Source: Methylobacterium terricola (GTDB taxonomy: Bacteria > Pseudomonadota > Alphaproteobacteria > Rhizobiales > Beijerinckiaceae). From it: a stretch of 64,000 nucleotides of DNA. Shown here piece by piece: positions 44,465 through 54,396 of this stretch. The notes beneath the pieces were generated by a model. It was not told where the DNA came from. It was given only the letters and a program-made list of their open reading frames with translations, and made no database searches. The position numbers and the translations under genes were made by a program. Within the stretch, counting starts at the first letter, position 1. Every line of letters starts with the position of its first letter. The stretch lies in NCBI RefSeq assembly GCF_006151805.1, contig NZ_VDDA01000002.1, forward strand, positions 248,001 through 312,000, in the 5' to 3' direction.

Positions 44465-44839
44465 GACACGTCCTTGGTGAGAAGATCCTTCGGGCCGGCA
44501 GCGGGCGGGCCCCTCGTTACGGCAGAGCCGTCATCGAAGCATGGCTTCACCGCCGCGGGCAAGGCCGGCCTCGTCCCGACCGGTGACCGGGGCCGCTGAC
44601 CACAGGGATCTGCGAGGAAAAAAACCTGCGGCGTGCTCTCGTCGACACGCCCGCATGCGGCGCCATCGATGCGGTGGGGCCGCGTCCTGATCGGCGCTTG
44701 ACCGGTCCTGCCATCGGAGACGTCTGGCGACCTCTCCTGACGGCACGGAAACTCCCCTGGATCGCCCCGGGTTCCGATGGCGCGGCCCCGGAAGACCCAA
44801 GGGCCAGCCGCTCGGTCCCGCGCCGACGAAACCGGAATG
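44465..44839. other. 375-base intergenic region
   Basis: I see no convincing gene. An A7 run at about 44619 stands alone without a hairpin. The reverse-strand promoter of the TerB-like gene should be in the left part. Confidence 0.4.
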
Positions 44840-45970
44840 TCACATCGTGATCACCTGCCGGATCGCCTCGCCGCGGTCGAGCCGGTCGAAGCCCTCGTTG
44901 ATCTGGTCGAGGGTGAGCGTGCCGGTCATCAGCTTGTCCACCGGCAGGCGGCCCTGGCGGTACATCGCGATGTAGCGCGGGATGTCCCGGGCCGGGACGC
45001 AGGAGCCCATGTAGCTGCCGCGCACCACCCGCTCCTCGCCGACGAGCCCGACCGGCGGGATCGCGAAGCTGTGGTTCGGGTTGGCGAGGCCGGCCGTCGC
45101 CGTGGTGCCGCCGCGGCGGGTGATCCGGTAGGCGGTGTCGAAGGCCTTCACTGAGCCGGCCATCTCGAGGGCGTAGTCGACGCCGCCGTCGGTGGCGTCC
45201 CGGATCGCCGCGACCGCGTCGGGATCGGTGGCGAGGAAGGTGTCGGTGGCGCCGAGCGCGCGGGCGACCCGGAGCTTGTCCTCCGACAGGTCGACCGCGA
45301 CCACCCGGCCCGCGCCGCTGGCGACGGCGCCGATCAGCGCCGACAGGCCGACGCCGCCCAGTCCCACCACCGCGACGCTCTGGCCCATCTGCACCCGGCA
45401 GGTATTCACCACGGCGCCGACGCCGGTCATCACCGCGCACCCGAACAGGGCCGCCTCGACGAGCGGGATGTCGGGATCGATCCTCACGATCGAGCGGCGC
45501 GAGATCACCGCGTACTCGCCGAAGGCCGAGACACCGCTGTGGTGGCTCACCTCGACCCCTTCGCAGCGGATGCGCTTGGCCCCCGACAGGAGCGTGCCGC
45601 GGCCGTTGGCGGCGTTGCCGGGCTCGCACAGCGCGCCGCGCCCCTCGCGGCAGGGCGCGCAGCCGCCGCAGGTCGGCACGAACGACATCACCACGTGGTC
45701 GCCGCGCTTGAGGTCGGTGACGCCGGGCCCCAGCTCCTCGACGATGCCCGACGCCTCGTGCCCGAGCGCCACCGGCACCGGCCGGATCCGGTCGCCGTTG
45801 ATCACCGAGAGGTCCGAGTGGCACAGCCCGGCGCCCGCGATCTTCACCAGCACCTCGTCCGGCCCCGGCGGATCGAGCTCGATCGTCTCGATGGTCAGCG
45901 GCCGGGTCTCGGCATAGGGCCGCGCCACGGGAGCATGGTGCAGCACGGCGGCGCGAACGCGTAGGGACAC
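44840..45970 (-). CDS. zinc-dependent alcohol dehydrogenase (class III-like)
   Basis: A 376-residue medium-chain dehydrogenase. Catalytic zinc ligands are Cys in GLCHSDLSV, His-Glu in ALGHEASGIVEELG and a later Cys; the structural zinc Cys run is CGGCAPCREGRGALC. The NAD site is VVGLGGVGLSALIGAVASGA. It resembles enzymes that act on long-chain or S-hydroxymethyl-type alcohols. GTG 45970 was chosen because GGAGG lies 7-8 bases upstream and the protein then begins MSLRVRAAVLH, as relatives do. Confidence 0.9.
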   Translation of the reverse strand: MSLRVRAAVLHHAPVARPYAETRPLTIETIELDPPGPDEVLVKIAGAGLCHSDLSVINGDRIRPVPVALGHEASGIVEELGPGVTDLKRGDHVVMSFVPTCGGCAPCREGRGALCEPGNAANGRGTLLSGAKRIRCEGVEVSHHSGVSAFGEYAVISRRSIVRIDPDIPLVEAALFGCAVMTGVGAVVNTCRVQMGQSVAVVGLGGVGLSALIGAVASGAGRVVAVDLSEDKLRVARALGATDTFLATDPDAVAAIRDATDGGVDYALEMAGSVKAFDTAYRITRRGGTTATAGLANPNHSFAIPPVGLVGEERVVRGSYMGSCVPARDIPRYIAMYRQGRLPVDKLMTGTLTLDQINEGFDRLDRGEAIRQVITM

Positions 45971-46078
45971 GATACATCCTCCCGGCGGGGCATTCTCTGG
46001 CTCTGGCGGACCCCGACGGGAGCAGGCTGGCAGCGGCATTGCCGCCGGTCAACCGGCCGCGGAGACAGGCCGACCGGC

Positions 46079-46345
46079 TCAGGCCGCACCGTCGGCGCCC
46101 GGCCGCCAGAACGGCCGGCGCGCCTCGGCCTCGGCCTCGCGGCGGGTGAGGCCGACATCGGCCAGGGCCTCGTCGGTCGTCCAGGGAAGGTCGCGCGCCA
46201 GGGCGCGGCGGGCGGCCCAGCGCCGGGCCCAGCCCCGCAGGATCGCCACCCCGGCTAGCCGCGGTTCGTGCATCCGGCTCACGGCCGGCACCCGCGGGAG
46301 CGCCGCGATGCGGTGCGTCGGGAACGGGATGACGGTGGCGGCCAC
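46079..46345 (-). CDS. DUF1127 domain protein
   Basis: An 88-residue basic protein with the short DUF1127 segment near its C-terminus (WTTDEALADVGLTRREAEAE). Small DUF1127 proteins bind RNA and affect phosphate and RNA metabolism in alphaproteobacteria. GTG 46345 has an AAGGAG site 7 bases upstream, so I prefer it to the ATG eight codons before. Confidence 0.72.
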   Translation of the reverse strand: MAATVIPFPTHRIAALPRVPAVSRMHEPRLAGVAILRGWARRWAARRALARDLPWTTDEALADVGLTRREAEAEARRPFWRPGADGAA

Positions 46346-46468
46346 GGCGGATCTCCTTCTCGTCGTCAATCTTGCGGATCTTCGGGCCCGGAAGGGCTAC
46401 CCGATCGAGGGGCTGCCGACTATTGAGTTCTCGCGCATGCTTCGTGCGTAAAACTCACGGATGGCCCG

Positions 46469-47347
46469 ATGCGCCAGCTGCCGCCGCTCTCGTCCCTGCG
46501 CGCCTTCGAGGCCACGGCCCGCCTCGGCTCGGTCACCCGGGCCGCGGACGAGCTCGGACGCACCCACGGGGCGGTGTCGCGGCAGGTGCGGGCGCTCCAG
46601 GAGCAGGCCGGAACCCTCCTGTTCGAGAAGGCCGGCACGGGCCTGCGGCTCACGCCGGCCGGCGAGGCCTTCCGGACCGTGGTGACGGGGGCGCTCGACG
46701 ACCTCGAACGGGGCTACCGGCGCCTGCGCGATGCCGGGCACGGGGCCAACGTCCATCTCGCCTGCGGGGCGACCTTCGCGATGCGCTGGCTGGTGCCGCG
46801 CCTGTCGGGGTTCTACCGCGCGCGGCCGACGGTGCAGGTGCGCCTGTCGATGACCTCGGCGCGGGAGATCCGCGACGAGGGGGCCGACCTGGTGCTGACC
46901 TGGGACCGGCTCGCCCACCCGATCCGCGACGAGGCGCGGGCGATCCGCCTCGGCGACGTGGCGTTCGGCGTCGTCTGCGCCCCTGGCTATCCGGTCCGGG
47001 CGGAGGGCCGGACGCTCGCCGCCGCGGCCCGGATCCGCCACGAATACACCCCGCATGCCTGGCCGGCCTGGGAGACGGCGGCGGGCTGGCGCATCGCCGC
47101 GGAGCGCGACCTCGCCTTCCCGCATAACGGCCTGTGCATCGAGGCCGCGCTATCGGGACTCGGCCTCGCGGTGGTCGAGCAGATGCTGGTGCGGGACGAC
47201 CTCGCGGCCGGGCGCCTCCTGGCGCCCTGCGGCTTCCACCGCTTCCCCGACGGCTTCGCGGTCCTGCCGGCGGCCGACCGCCCGCTCTCGCCGGCCGCCG
47301 CGGCCTTCATCGACTGGCTGCGGCGGATGCTCGCCGAGGAGGCATGA
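46469..47347 (+). CDS. LysR-family transcriptional regulator (GcvA-like)
   Basis: A 292-residue regulator. The winged HTH (LSSLRAFEATARLGSVTRAA and ELGRTHGAVSRQVRALQEQ) opens it, and the substrate-binding domain begins at about 90 (HGANVHLACGATFAMRWLVP). The wording is that of the GcvA/amino-acid branch. It is divergent from the DUF1127 gene, 123 bp away, and may regulate it or a distant target. Confidence 0.9.
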   Translation: MRQLPPLSSLRAFEATARLGSVTRAADELGRTHGAVSRQVRALQEQAGTLLFEKAGTGLRLTPAGEAFRTVVTGALDDLERGYRRLRDAGHGANVHLACGATFAMRWLVPRLSGFYRARPTVQVRLSMTSAREIRDEGADLVLTWDRLAHPIRDEARAIRLGDVAFGVVCAPGYPVRAEGRTLAAAARIRHEYTPHAWPAWETAAGWRIAAERDLAFPHNGLCIEAALSGLGLAVVEQMLVRDDLAAGRLLAPCGFHRFPDGFAVLPAADRPLSPAAAAFIDWLRRMLAEEA

Positions 47348-47637
47348 GGCGCGCCATGCCGGCCGGTGCGAGGCGTCTCGCGAATCGCCCGCACCCGACG
47401 CGGAGCCGGCCGCTCACGACATCGGGCGGCGTGACGTTGCCGCAGCAGTAGATCGCCCCATTTGCCGTCACCGAGGTATCACACGCGTTGCGCGAAAGAC
47501 ACGGCGCGGCAGGCATGCATTCGTCAGTTCCTGGATTGCCTAACTTTTGAGCAAACGCACAACAAATCGTTTTGCCACGTTGCCGCCACACTGCCAGCTT
47601 GGCCGCAGTTGATGTCCAGATGGATTCTCCCGTGGCA
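47348..47637. other. 290-base region upstream of the porin gene
   Basis: No gene is seen. It has lower GC near 47540-47570 and should hold the porin promoter. An ATG at 47620 is an alternative, weaker start for the porin. Confidence 0.45.
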
Positions 47638-48894
47638 ATGCGCTTCACCCTCAGCAGCCTGACCGTCGCCCTGCTGTCGTCCGGCTCCGCCTTCGCCGCC
47701 GACCTGGCCGTCCCGGCCCCTGCTCCGGTGGCGGTTGTCGAGCGCTGCAAGGCGACCCTGTCGCTCCCGGCCTATGGCGGCATCATCAAGCCGAACCCGA
47801 ACCCGTCCTGCATCACGCTGGGCGGCTTCGGCGACATCTATGTCGGCGGCGCGCTCACCGGCTACGCCTATACCCAGACCAACCCGTTCCCGTTCTCGGC
47901 CGCCCCGCTGCCGAGCGACCGGGCGGCCCGGGTCGACTTCACCAACATCCAGGGCTGGATCCAGAAGGCCGACGGCCCGTTCCAGTTCTACGTCCAGGGC
48001 GGCGCCTACGCGATCCCGTCGCTCGGCTTCGTCAACTACAGCGCCCTGCAGCAGACCGACCTGCTGTTCACGCCCCTGCCGGTCGCCTTCGGCAAGTACG
48101 TGTTCAACGACAACTGGTCGATCCAGGGCGGCCGCATGCCGACCCTGATCGGCACCGAGGCGCCGTTCACCTTCCAGAACCTGAACATCTCCCGCGGCCT
48201 GCTGTTCAACCAAGAGAACATCATCAACCACGGCGTTCAGGTGAACTACAGCGACGGGCCGTGGTCGGCCTCGGTCGCCGGCACCGACGGGTTCTTCTCC
48301 GGCGAGCTCAGCTGGCTCACCGGCGCCATCACCTACAAGCTGGACGACAACAACTCGTTCGGCATCAACGGCGGCACCAATCTCGGCCGCACCAACGCCT
48401 TCGCCCGCAGCCTGCGCTACCAGTACGCCACGCCGGGCCTGCAGCAGAACAGCGGCATCGTGTCGGTGAACTACACCTACTCGAACGGCCCGTGGGCGAT
48501 CACCCCGTACTTCCAGTACACCAACGTCCCGCGCGACTTCCGCCTCGGCATCGTCGAGGGCGCCTCGACCTATGGCGGCGCGGTGCTGGCGAGCTACACC
48601 TTCACCGACAACTTCGCCCTCGCCGGCCGCGTCGAGTACATCGCCCAGACCGGCGACCGGCTCGCCGGCGGCACCAGCCTGCTCTACGGCGCGGGCAGCT
48701 CGGCGCTGTCCTTCACCGTCACTCCGACCTTCACCTTCGACCGCTTCTTCGTGCGCGGCGAGTACTCGCGGGTGCAGCTCTACGACATCACCCGCGGCAA
48801 CCTCGCCTTCGGGACCCTCGGCACCGGATTCGGCCGTACCGGCAACCGCGTCTCGCAGGACCGCTACATGATCGAGGGCGGTATCACCTTCTGA
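47638..48894 (+). CDS. outer-membrane porin (alphaproteobacterial porin family)
   Basis: A 418-residue beta-barrel porin. The signal peptide ends at SGSAFAADLAVP. The mature protein has repeated amphipathic strands rich in Tyr, Phe and Gly (CITLGGFGDIYVGGALTGYA; WSIQGGRMPTLIG; RYMIEGGITF at the C-terminus, ending in Phe as porins do). It lets small solutes through the outer membrane. A strong hairpin follows. Confidence 0.88.
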   Translation: MRFTLSSLTVALLSSGSAFAADLAVPAPAPVAVVERCKATLSLPAYGGIIKPNPNPSCITLGGFGDIYVGGALTGYAYTQTNPFPFSAAPLPSDRAARVDFTNIQGWIQKADGPFQFYVQGGAYAIPSLGFVNYSALQQTDLLFTPLPVAFGKYVFNDNWSIQGGRMPTLIGTEAPFTFQNLNISRGLLFNQENIINHGVQVNYSDGPWSASVAGTDGFFSGELSWLTGAITYKLDDNNSFGINGGTNLGRTNAFARSLRYQYATPGLQQNSGIVSVNYTYSNGPWAITPYFQYTNVPRDFRLGIVEGASTYGGAVLASYTFTDNFALAGRVEYIAQTGDRLAGGTSLLYGAGSSALSFTVTPTFTFDRFFVRGEYSRVQLYDITRGNLAFGTLGTGFGRTGNRVSQDRYMIEGGITF

Positions 48895-48922
48895 CGCCAC
48901 CCCGATCACACCGGCGTCATTC

Positions 48923-48952
48923 GCGCCCGCCCGCGGTCTCCCGGGCGGGCGC
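48923..48952 (+). terminator. strong hairpin after the porin gene
   Basis: GCGCCCGCCCG (48923-48933) pairs with CGGGCGGGCGC (48942-48952) around 8 bases, followed by TCCTCGTTT. It starts 28 bases after the porin stop. Confidence 0.75.
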
Positions 48953-49024
48953 TCCTCGTTTCGGGCGGCTTTGAGCCCGGCTCGGCCGCGGCTACAGACC
49001 GGGACATCCTTCCGGAGCCGCCCG

Positions 49025-49660
49025 ATGAGCGCCCTGCCCGACACCCCGACGCTGCTGGCCTATCTCGCGGCCTGCCTGGTGCTGTTCGTCACCCCGGGGC
49101 CCGACATGAGCCTGACGCTCGCCCGCACCATCGGCTCCGGGCGGCGGGCCGGGATCGTCACGGTGCTGGGCACCAGCCTCGGCACGCTCCTCCACACGCT
49201 CGCCGCGGTGCTCGGGATCTCGGCGCTGATCGCGGCTTCCGCCACCGCCTTCCTGGTGCTGAAGGTGGTGGGCGCGCTCTACCTCGCCTGGCTCGCCGTC
49301 GACGCCCTGCGCCGCGGGTCGGCGCTCACGCTCCGCGTCGAGACGGTGCGGGGCGGCCTGTGGCGCACCTTCTGCCTCGGCCTCGGCGTGAACCTCACCA
49401 ACCCCAAGGTGGTGCTGTTCTTCCTGACCTTCCTGCCGCAATTCGTCCGCGCCGATGCCCCCAACCCGACCGGCCACCTCGCCGTCCTGGGCCTCGCCTT
49501 CGTCGGCCTGTCGCTGCCGCTCGGGATCCTGATGGTGCTCGGCGCCGCCCGCGTCACCGGGGCGCTCCAGGCCCGGCCGCGGCTGATGCGCGGGATCGAC
49601 TGGCTGTTCGCCGGGCTGTTCGGAACCTTCGCGGCCCGCATCCTGCTGACCGTGCGCTGA
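49025..49660 (+). CDS. LysE-family amino-acid exporter
   Basis: A 211-residue membrane protein with six hydrophobic segments. The family marks are LVLFVTPGPDMSLTLARTIG at the start and LGLGVNLTNPKVVLFFLTFLPQF in the middle. Members export threonine, homoserine or related amino acids. It follows the porin gene by 130 bp, after its terminator, and is probably transcribed separately. Confidence 0.88.
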   Translation: MSALPDTPTLLAYLAACLVLFVTPGPDMSLTLARTIGSGRRAGIVTVLGTSLGTLLHTLAAVLGISALIAASATAFLVLKVVGALYLAWLAVDALRRGSALTLRVETVRGGLWRTFCLGLGVNLTNPKVVLFFLTFLPQFVRADAPNPTGHLAVLGLAFVGLSLPLGILMVLGAARVTGALQARPRLMRGIDWLFAGLFGTFAARILLTVR

Positions 49661-49714
49661 CGCCGCGTCCGGCCAGCCACCCAGCCGCTTTCGTCGGAGA
49701 GCGCTCCCGGGCCC

Positions 49715-51253
49715 TCACGAAGCCTCGGCGATGCCCGTGCCCGCCACGAGGCGCAGATGCGCGGCCGCCGGCCGCATCTCGGCCCGGCAGGTGCGGTTGC
49801 GGCCGCCGTTCTTGGCGGCGTAGAGCGCCCCATCCGCCGCCCGGTAGAGTTCGGCCCGCGAGCCGGGGCAGGCCGCTACGGCGAGCCCGATGCTCACCGT
49901 CACCGCGCCGGCCGGGAGGTCGGCCGAGGCGACCGCCAGGGTCGCCACCGCATCGTGCAGACGCCCCGCCACCCGGGCGGCCCCGTCGGCGTCGGTATCC
50001 GGCAGGATCACGGCGAATTCCTCGCCGCCGATCCGGCAGAGCAGGTCGTCCGGCCGGTGGATCGCCGCCGACAGGCAGCGCCCGAGCCCGCGCAGGATCT
50101 CGTCGCCGACCGTGTGGCCGTAGCGGTCGTTGAAACGCTTGAAGTGGTCGGCATCGACGATCAACAGGGCGAGCGGCCGCGCCGCGTCGGCCGCCGTCTC
50201 CTCGGCCCGGCACAGGGCCTCGTCGAAGCGGCGGCGGTTCGGCAGCCCGGTCAGCCCGTCGGTCATCGACAGGCGGCCGAGCTCGGCCTCGACCGCGCTG
50301 CGGCGCCGGAGTTCCCGCCCGCACAGCAGGGCGAGCAGCACCGCGACGCCGAACAAGGCCAGCAGCATGACGCCGATCATCAGCGCCCTGGCGCGCCAGC
50401 CGGCCTCGATCGCCTCGGTGCCGATCCCCAGCGACAGGAACAGCGGCAGCTCGCCGACCTGCGTGAAGGTGACCAGCCGGGAGATGCCGTCGCGGTGGGC
50501 CCGCGCGGTGAAGCTGCCGTTCCGCTCGACGATGACGCGACGCAGATTCGACCCCCCGGAGATGTCGGTGCCGACGTCGCGCACGTCGTAGGGGAAGCGC
50601 ACGATCCGGATGCCGTCCTGGCGCATCAGGTTGATGCTGCCGTCCTGTCCGAGATCCACCTTCGCCAGGATATGGGTGAAGTGCGACAGCTTCAGGGTCG
50701 CCACCGCCACGCCGCCGAACGACCCGTCGGGCTTGGAGATCCGGCGGCTGAAGGCGACCGTGTAGGCGCCCGACATCCGCGACTGGTAGGGCTTGCTGAC
50801 GTAGAGCCCGACATCCGGGCTGAGCCTGTGGACCTGGAAATAGTCGCGGTCGGCGAAGCTGCCGCCGGCGCCCGACGGGTAGCGCGAGTTCAGGATGCCG
50901 TGCCCCTGCTCGTCGAACAGGACCAGGATGCCCGAGCCATCGGCGGTGACGACGCGGTCGAACAGCACCATCCGGCGCACGGCCTCCGGCGCCGCGGCGA
51001 TGAGCGGGCTCTGGACCTTGTCGATCAGGCCCCGCAGCGCCTGGTCGGTGATCTCGACGTTGCGGGCGATGTCGGTCTCGATCACCTTCAGCAGGTTCCG
51101 GGACGTCTCCTCGGCCCGCGCCCACATCTCGCGCCGCAGCTCGTAGAGCATGAAGCCGGAGACCAGCAGCATGCCGAGGGGAGCCAGAACGCCGAGCGCG
51201 ATCCAGACCCGGGCGGTCTGGAGGCCGGCGAGGAGGCGGCGCGGCAGGGACAT
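49715..51253 (-). CDS. diguanylate cyclase with membrane-bound sensor domain
   Basis: A 512-residue enzyme that makes c-di-GMP. Two membrane helices (about 17-40 and 285-310) flank a periplasmic sensor of the Cache type. The GGDEF domain has GGEEF in LLCRIGGEEFAVILP and an upstream RxxD inhibitory site (RPDD, five residues before), so it should be active and product-inhibited. The nearby soluble chemoreceptor at 59882 has a PilZ domain that could respond to the product. Confidence 0.9.
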   Translation of the reverse strand: MSLPRRLLAGLQTARVWIALGVLAPLGMLLVSGFMLYELRREMWARAEETSRNLLKVIETDIARNVEITDQALRGLIDKVQSPLIAAAPEAVRRMVLFDRVVTADGSGILVLFDEQGHGILNSRYPSGAGGSFADRDYFQVHRLSPDVGLYVSKPYQSRMSGAYTVAFSRRISKPDGSFGGVAVATLKLSHFTHILAKVDLGQDGSINLMRQDGIRIVRFPYDVRDVGTDISGGSNLRRVIVERNGSFTARAHRDGISRLVTFTQVGELPLFLSLGIGTEAIEAGWRARALMIGVMLLALFGVAVLLALLCGRELRRRSAVEAELGRLSMTDGLTGLPNRRRFDEALCRAEETAADAARPLALLIVDADHFKRFNDRYGHTVGDEILRGLGRCLSAAIHRPDDLLCRIGGEEFAVILPDTDADGAARVAGRLHDAVATLAVASADLPAGAVTVSIGLAVAACPGSRAELYRAADGALYAAKNGGRNRTCRAEMRPAAAHLRLVAGTGIAEAS

Positions 51254-51617
51254 CGTCTGGGCTCTTTCCGCGTGGAATTTTTTCTCGGACCCATCTCACG
51301 CCATCAGGTCTAAACAGAACTTTCACGCGAGTCGGGCCGCTGCGGTTCTACACAGGATCGACTGTGGCTCGACAGGGACGAACGGGATCGATCGCTAACA
51401 GGAACTTGCCAGCCCCGACGGCGCCCGGATCTCGACTTGGCGTTCTATCTGGCTTGCCTGCATTGCCCGACGGAACCGATATCGATTTGCCGATAAAAAT
51501 GTTGAATTGCACGATATACAATATAGGGCGAGCGCGGCCCGGACGAGTCCTGCTTGGGGTCGTCGATCGCGGCGCGTTCTCCCCGGCGGGCCGGGGTCCA
51601 TTGCCTCGTCGACTGCT
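51254..51617. other. 364-base AT-richer intergenic region
   Basis: No gene is seen. The stretch 51470-51530 is AT-rich (GATAAAAATGTTGAATTG, then ATATACAATATAG) and could be promoter DNA, but a -35/-10 pair at normal spacing was not found. It also holds the promoter of the cyclase gene at its left end. Confidence 0.45.
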
Positions 51618-52115
51618 CTAGCGTCGCGGCGCGGCCCACATCGTGGCCGGTCCGCGTCCGGCGAAGCGGCCGGCGGCGAGCCAGTAGACCAGTCCGGCGA
51701 TGCCCCCGGCGCAGAACAGGATCGCGGTCACCCGCCCCTCGCCTGCGCCGGCCGGGCCACTGGCGCCGCGCATCAGCCAGGGCAGGAGGGCGGTGAGGAG
51801 GCCGGTGGCGCCGCCGTACCAGGCGAGCGAGCGCCAGCCCAGAACCTCGCCGACGACCGCGTTGAGCGCCGGCGGCACCGCGACGAGGAGCAGGATCGCG
51901 CGTCCGAGGTTCACCGCGCCCTCGACCATGCCGGGATCGGGCGCGTAGCCCTCGGCGAGGTCCGACAGCACGGCTTCGAGCCCCGACAGGCCGAGCTGGC
52001 CGAGGATGTCGCGCAGGGCAGGATCCATCGCGACGCCGATCCCGAGGGCGACCGCGCCGCAGGCGATCGCCATCAGCAGCGCCGTCGCGATCGCGAGAAG
52101 GCGGCCGAGGGACAT
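51618..52115 (-). CDS. four-helix membrane protein of unknown function
   Basis: A 165-residue protein with about four membrane segments (LLAIATALLMAIACGAVALG; AILLLVAVPPALNAVVGEVL; SLAWYGGATGLLTALLPWLM; AILFCAGGIAGLVYWLAAGR). No family recognised. It stands 7 bases from the end of rlmN and both are reverse-strand, so it may be the second gene of that unit. Confidence 0.68.
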   Translation of the reverse strand: MSLGRLLAIATALLMAIACGAVALGIGVAMDPALRDILGQLGLSGLEAVLSDLAEGYAPDPGMVEGAVNLGRAILLLVAVPPALNAVVGEVLGWRSLAWYGGATGLLTALLPWLMRGASGPAGAGEGRVTAILFCAGGIAGLVYWLAAGRFAGRGPATMWAAPRR

Positions 52116-52122
52116 CCCCGTC

Positions 52123-53430
52123 TCAATCGTCGTCGTGGCTGGCGGCGTAGACGCCCTCGGCGCCGATGCCCTCTTCCAGCATCATCCGGGCGCGGGCCCG
52201 CAGCTTCTCGGTCTCGCTCTTGAGCTGGCCGCAGGCCGCCAGGATGTCGCGGCCCCGCGGCGTGCGCACCGGCGAGGCGTAACCGGCATTGAACACGATC
52301 TCGGAGAAGCGCTCGATCCGCTCCCAGTCCGAGCACTCGTACTTGGAGCCGGGCCAGGGGTTGAACGGGATCAGGTTGATCTTCGCCGGAATGCCCTTGA
52401 GCAGACGCACCAGTTCCCGGGCATCGGCATCGGAATCGTTGACGCCCTTCAGCATCACGTATTCGAAGGTGATGCGGCGGGCATTCGACACGCCCGGATA
52501 GTCGCGGCAGGCCTGGAGCAGGTCGCGGATCGGGTACTTGCGGTTGAGCGGCACCAGCTCGTTGCGCAGGTCGTCGCGGACCGCGTGGAGCGAGATTGCC
52601 AGCATGGCATTGGCCTCGATCCCGAGGCGCTCGAATTGCGGCACCACCCCGGAGGTCGAGACGGTGATGCGCCGGCGCGACAGGCCGAGGCCCTCGTGGT
52701 CGCTCATCACGCCCACCGCGTCGATGACGTTGTCGACGTTGTAGAGCGGCTCGCCCATGCCCATGAACACGATGTTCGAGACGAAGCGCGAGCCGTCGAC
52801 CGGCACGAAGGCGCCCTTCGGCGGGGTCCTGCCCGGCCAGTCTCCGAGGCGGTCGCGGGCCACCACAAGCTGTGAGACGATCTCCTGGCACGAAAGGTTG
52901 CGCACCAGGCGCTGCGTCCCGGTGTGGCAGAACGAACAGGTCAGGGTGCAGCCGACCTGCGACGAGACGCAGAGCGTGCCGCGGTCATTGGCCGGGATGT
53001 AGACGCACTCGATCTCGGCGCCGCGGTTGTGGTCGTGCCGGCCGGTCGACGGCATGCGGATCAGCCACTTGCGGGTACCGTCGCGCGACACCTGCTCGTT
53101 CACCACCTCGGGCCGGTCGAGGGTGTGGATGCCGGCGAGCTGCCCTTTGAGCACCTTGCTGACATTGGTCATCTCGTCGAAGGAGGCCGCCCCCCGCACG
53201 TTGATCCAGTGCCAGAGCTGGCCGGCACGCATGCGCTGCTCGCGCTCGGGCACGCCGATGGCGGCGAGCCGCCCTTTCAGGGCCTCGCGGGTCAGGCCGA
53301 CGAGGGAGGTCGGCCCGGTGGCCTCCAGCGCCTCGGGGCGGATCTCGGGCGTCTTCTCGATCGCCGGAGCCTGTGCTGCTGGTACGGCGCCAGTCCCGCG
53401 CCGGGCGGTGTCGAACGACGCCGTCGCCAT
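52123..53430 (-). CDS. rlmN: 23S rRNA/tRNA adenine C2-methyltransferase
   Basis: A 435-residue radical-SAM enzyme that methylates C2 of A2503 in 23S rRNA and A37 in some tRNAs. The cluster motif CTLTCSFC (CxxxCxxC) is in [36 protein letters not shown] and [20 protein letters not shown] are typical, and Cys in [14 protein letters not shown] is the mechanistic C-terminal Cys. The first 40 residues are a variable extension. ATG 53430 is likely. Confidence 0.95.
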   Translation of the reverse strand: MATASFDTARRGTGAVPAAQAPAIEKTPEIRPEALEATGPTSLVGLTREALKGRLAAIGVPEREQRMRAGQLWHWINVRGAASFDEMTNVSKVLKGQLAGIHTLDRPEVVNEQVSRDGTRKWLIRMPSTGRHDHNRGAEIECVYIPANDRGTLCVSSQVGCTLTCSFCHTGTQRLVRNLSCQEIVSQLVVARDRLGDWPGRTPPKGAFVPVDGSRFVSNIVFMGMGEPLYNVDNVIDAVGVMSDHEGLGLSRRRITVSTSGVVPQFERLGIEANAMLAISLHAVRDDLRNELVPLNRKYPIRDLLQACRDYPGVSNARRITFEYVMLKGVNDSDADARELVRLLKGIPAKINLIPFNPWPGSKYECSDWERIERFSEIVFNAGYASPVRTPRGRDILAACGQLKSETEKLRARARMMLEEGIGAEGVYAASHDDD

Positions 53431-53558
53431 GAGTATTCAAACCTTCGAATGAAGCGGATTACCGCGGCATATAGGGGTATTCGGGCCGAAACGCGATGGG
53501 CCCGGCGCCGAATGCCGCCGAGGGCGCACAGCCGACACCTACCGGCAATCCCCCTGGT

Positions 53559-53590
53559 CATCCCGGGTCGGCGCAGCGGAACCCGGGATG
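53559..53590. repeat. intergenic inverted repeat
   Basis: CATCCCGGGT (53559-53568) and ACCCGGGATG (53581-53590) are perfect arms around 12 bases, between rlmN and the IalB-family gene. Confidence 0.6.
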
Positions 53591-53620
53591 GCAGGCGCAC
53601 ATCCGCTTACTTGCACTCGC

Positions 53621-54223
53621 TTACTTGCACTCCTCGCGGGTGCGCTTCATCGCCTCGCCGAAGCCGTCGAGGGCGTATTCGTCGGTCGAGGCGTTGCCGC
53701 GCTGCGAGACCGCCTTGATCACCACCTTCTTGCCCCGCCCCATCTCGGCGACGACCTTGCCCTCGTCGGCCGGGTTCTGGACCCAGGCATTGGCGCCCTT
53801 CACCACCAGCGCGTAGCGGGCCGCGCCGATCGCGAGGCTCGGATCGGAGGCCGAGGAGGCCGGGGTCGGCACGGCGCCGTTCGCCGCCGCGGTGGTCGTC
53901 GCCTGCCCGCTGCCGGGCTTGGGGGCGAAGCCCAGCATCACCGCGACCTCGTTGTTGACCTTCTCGCCCTTGCGGACCGTGACGAACAGGTAGGCCGGGT
54001 CGCGCTTGAGGCTCTTCGGGAGCCGGACCTGCGGCTGGCTGATGGCGTAGCAGATGCGCGACTTGCCCTCGCCGGCGGCGAAGACGTTCCAGTCGCCGAA
54101 GGTGCCGATCGGGCTCGCCTGGAGGCTCGGGGGGGCGGCGTCCGCCTTGGGCTTCGGCTTGGCCGCGGCAGGCAGGACGAGGAGGAACAGGCCGGCGGCG
54201 GCGAGGAGGGATGCGCGAATCAT
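53621..54223 (-). CDS. IalB (invasion-associated locus B) family protein
   Basis: A 200-residue periplasmic protein with a signal peptide to about residue 21 (LPAAAKP). The core (GDWNVFAAGEGKSRICYAIS, then KRDPAYLFVTVRKGEKVNNE and ANAWVQNPADEGKVVAEM) is the IalB domain common in Rhizobiales; two Cys (ICYA and EECK) may pair. The role in a non-pathogen is unknown. Just after the stop the last 14 bases are repeated. Confidence 0.85.
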   Translation of the reverse strand: MIRASLLAAAGLFLLVLPAAAKPKPKADAAPPSLQASPIGTFGDWNVFAAGEGKSRICYAISQPQVRLPKSLKRDPAYLFVTVRKGEKVNNEVAVMLGFAPKPGSGQATTTAAANGAVPTPASSASDPSLAIGAARYALVVKGANAWVQNPADEGKVVAEMGRGKKVVIKAVSQRGNASTDEYALDGFGEAMKRTREECK

Positions 54224-54396
54224 GCGGGCACTCTAGTCGCGGGTCGTACGCTTGCCCACCCGATTGCCGGAAAATGCGGCGAAATCAGTGGGCTATCGAC
54301 AGGTCCCGACGAATTGCTGCGGTGCAGGAATGACCCGCGGCCACCGGTGGGGCATGGTCCGGCCAGGAAACGCACGCGAGAGGCCGCGAAGGTCGC

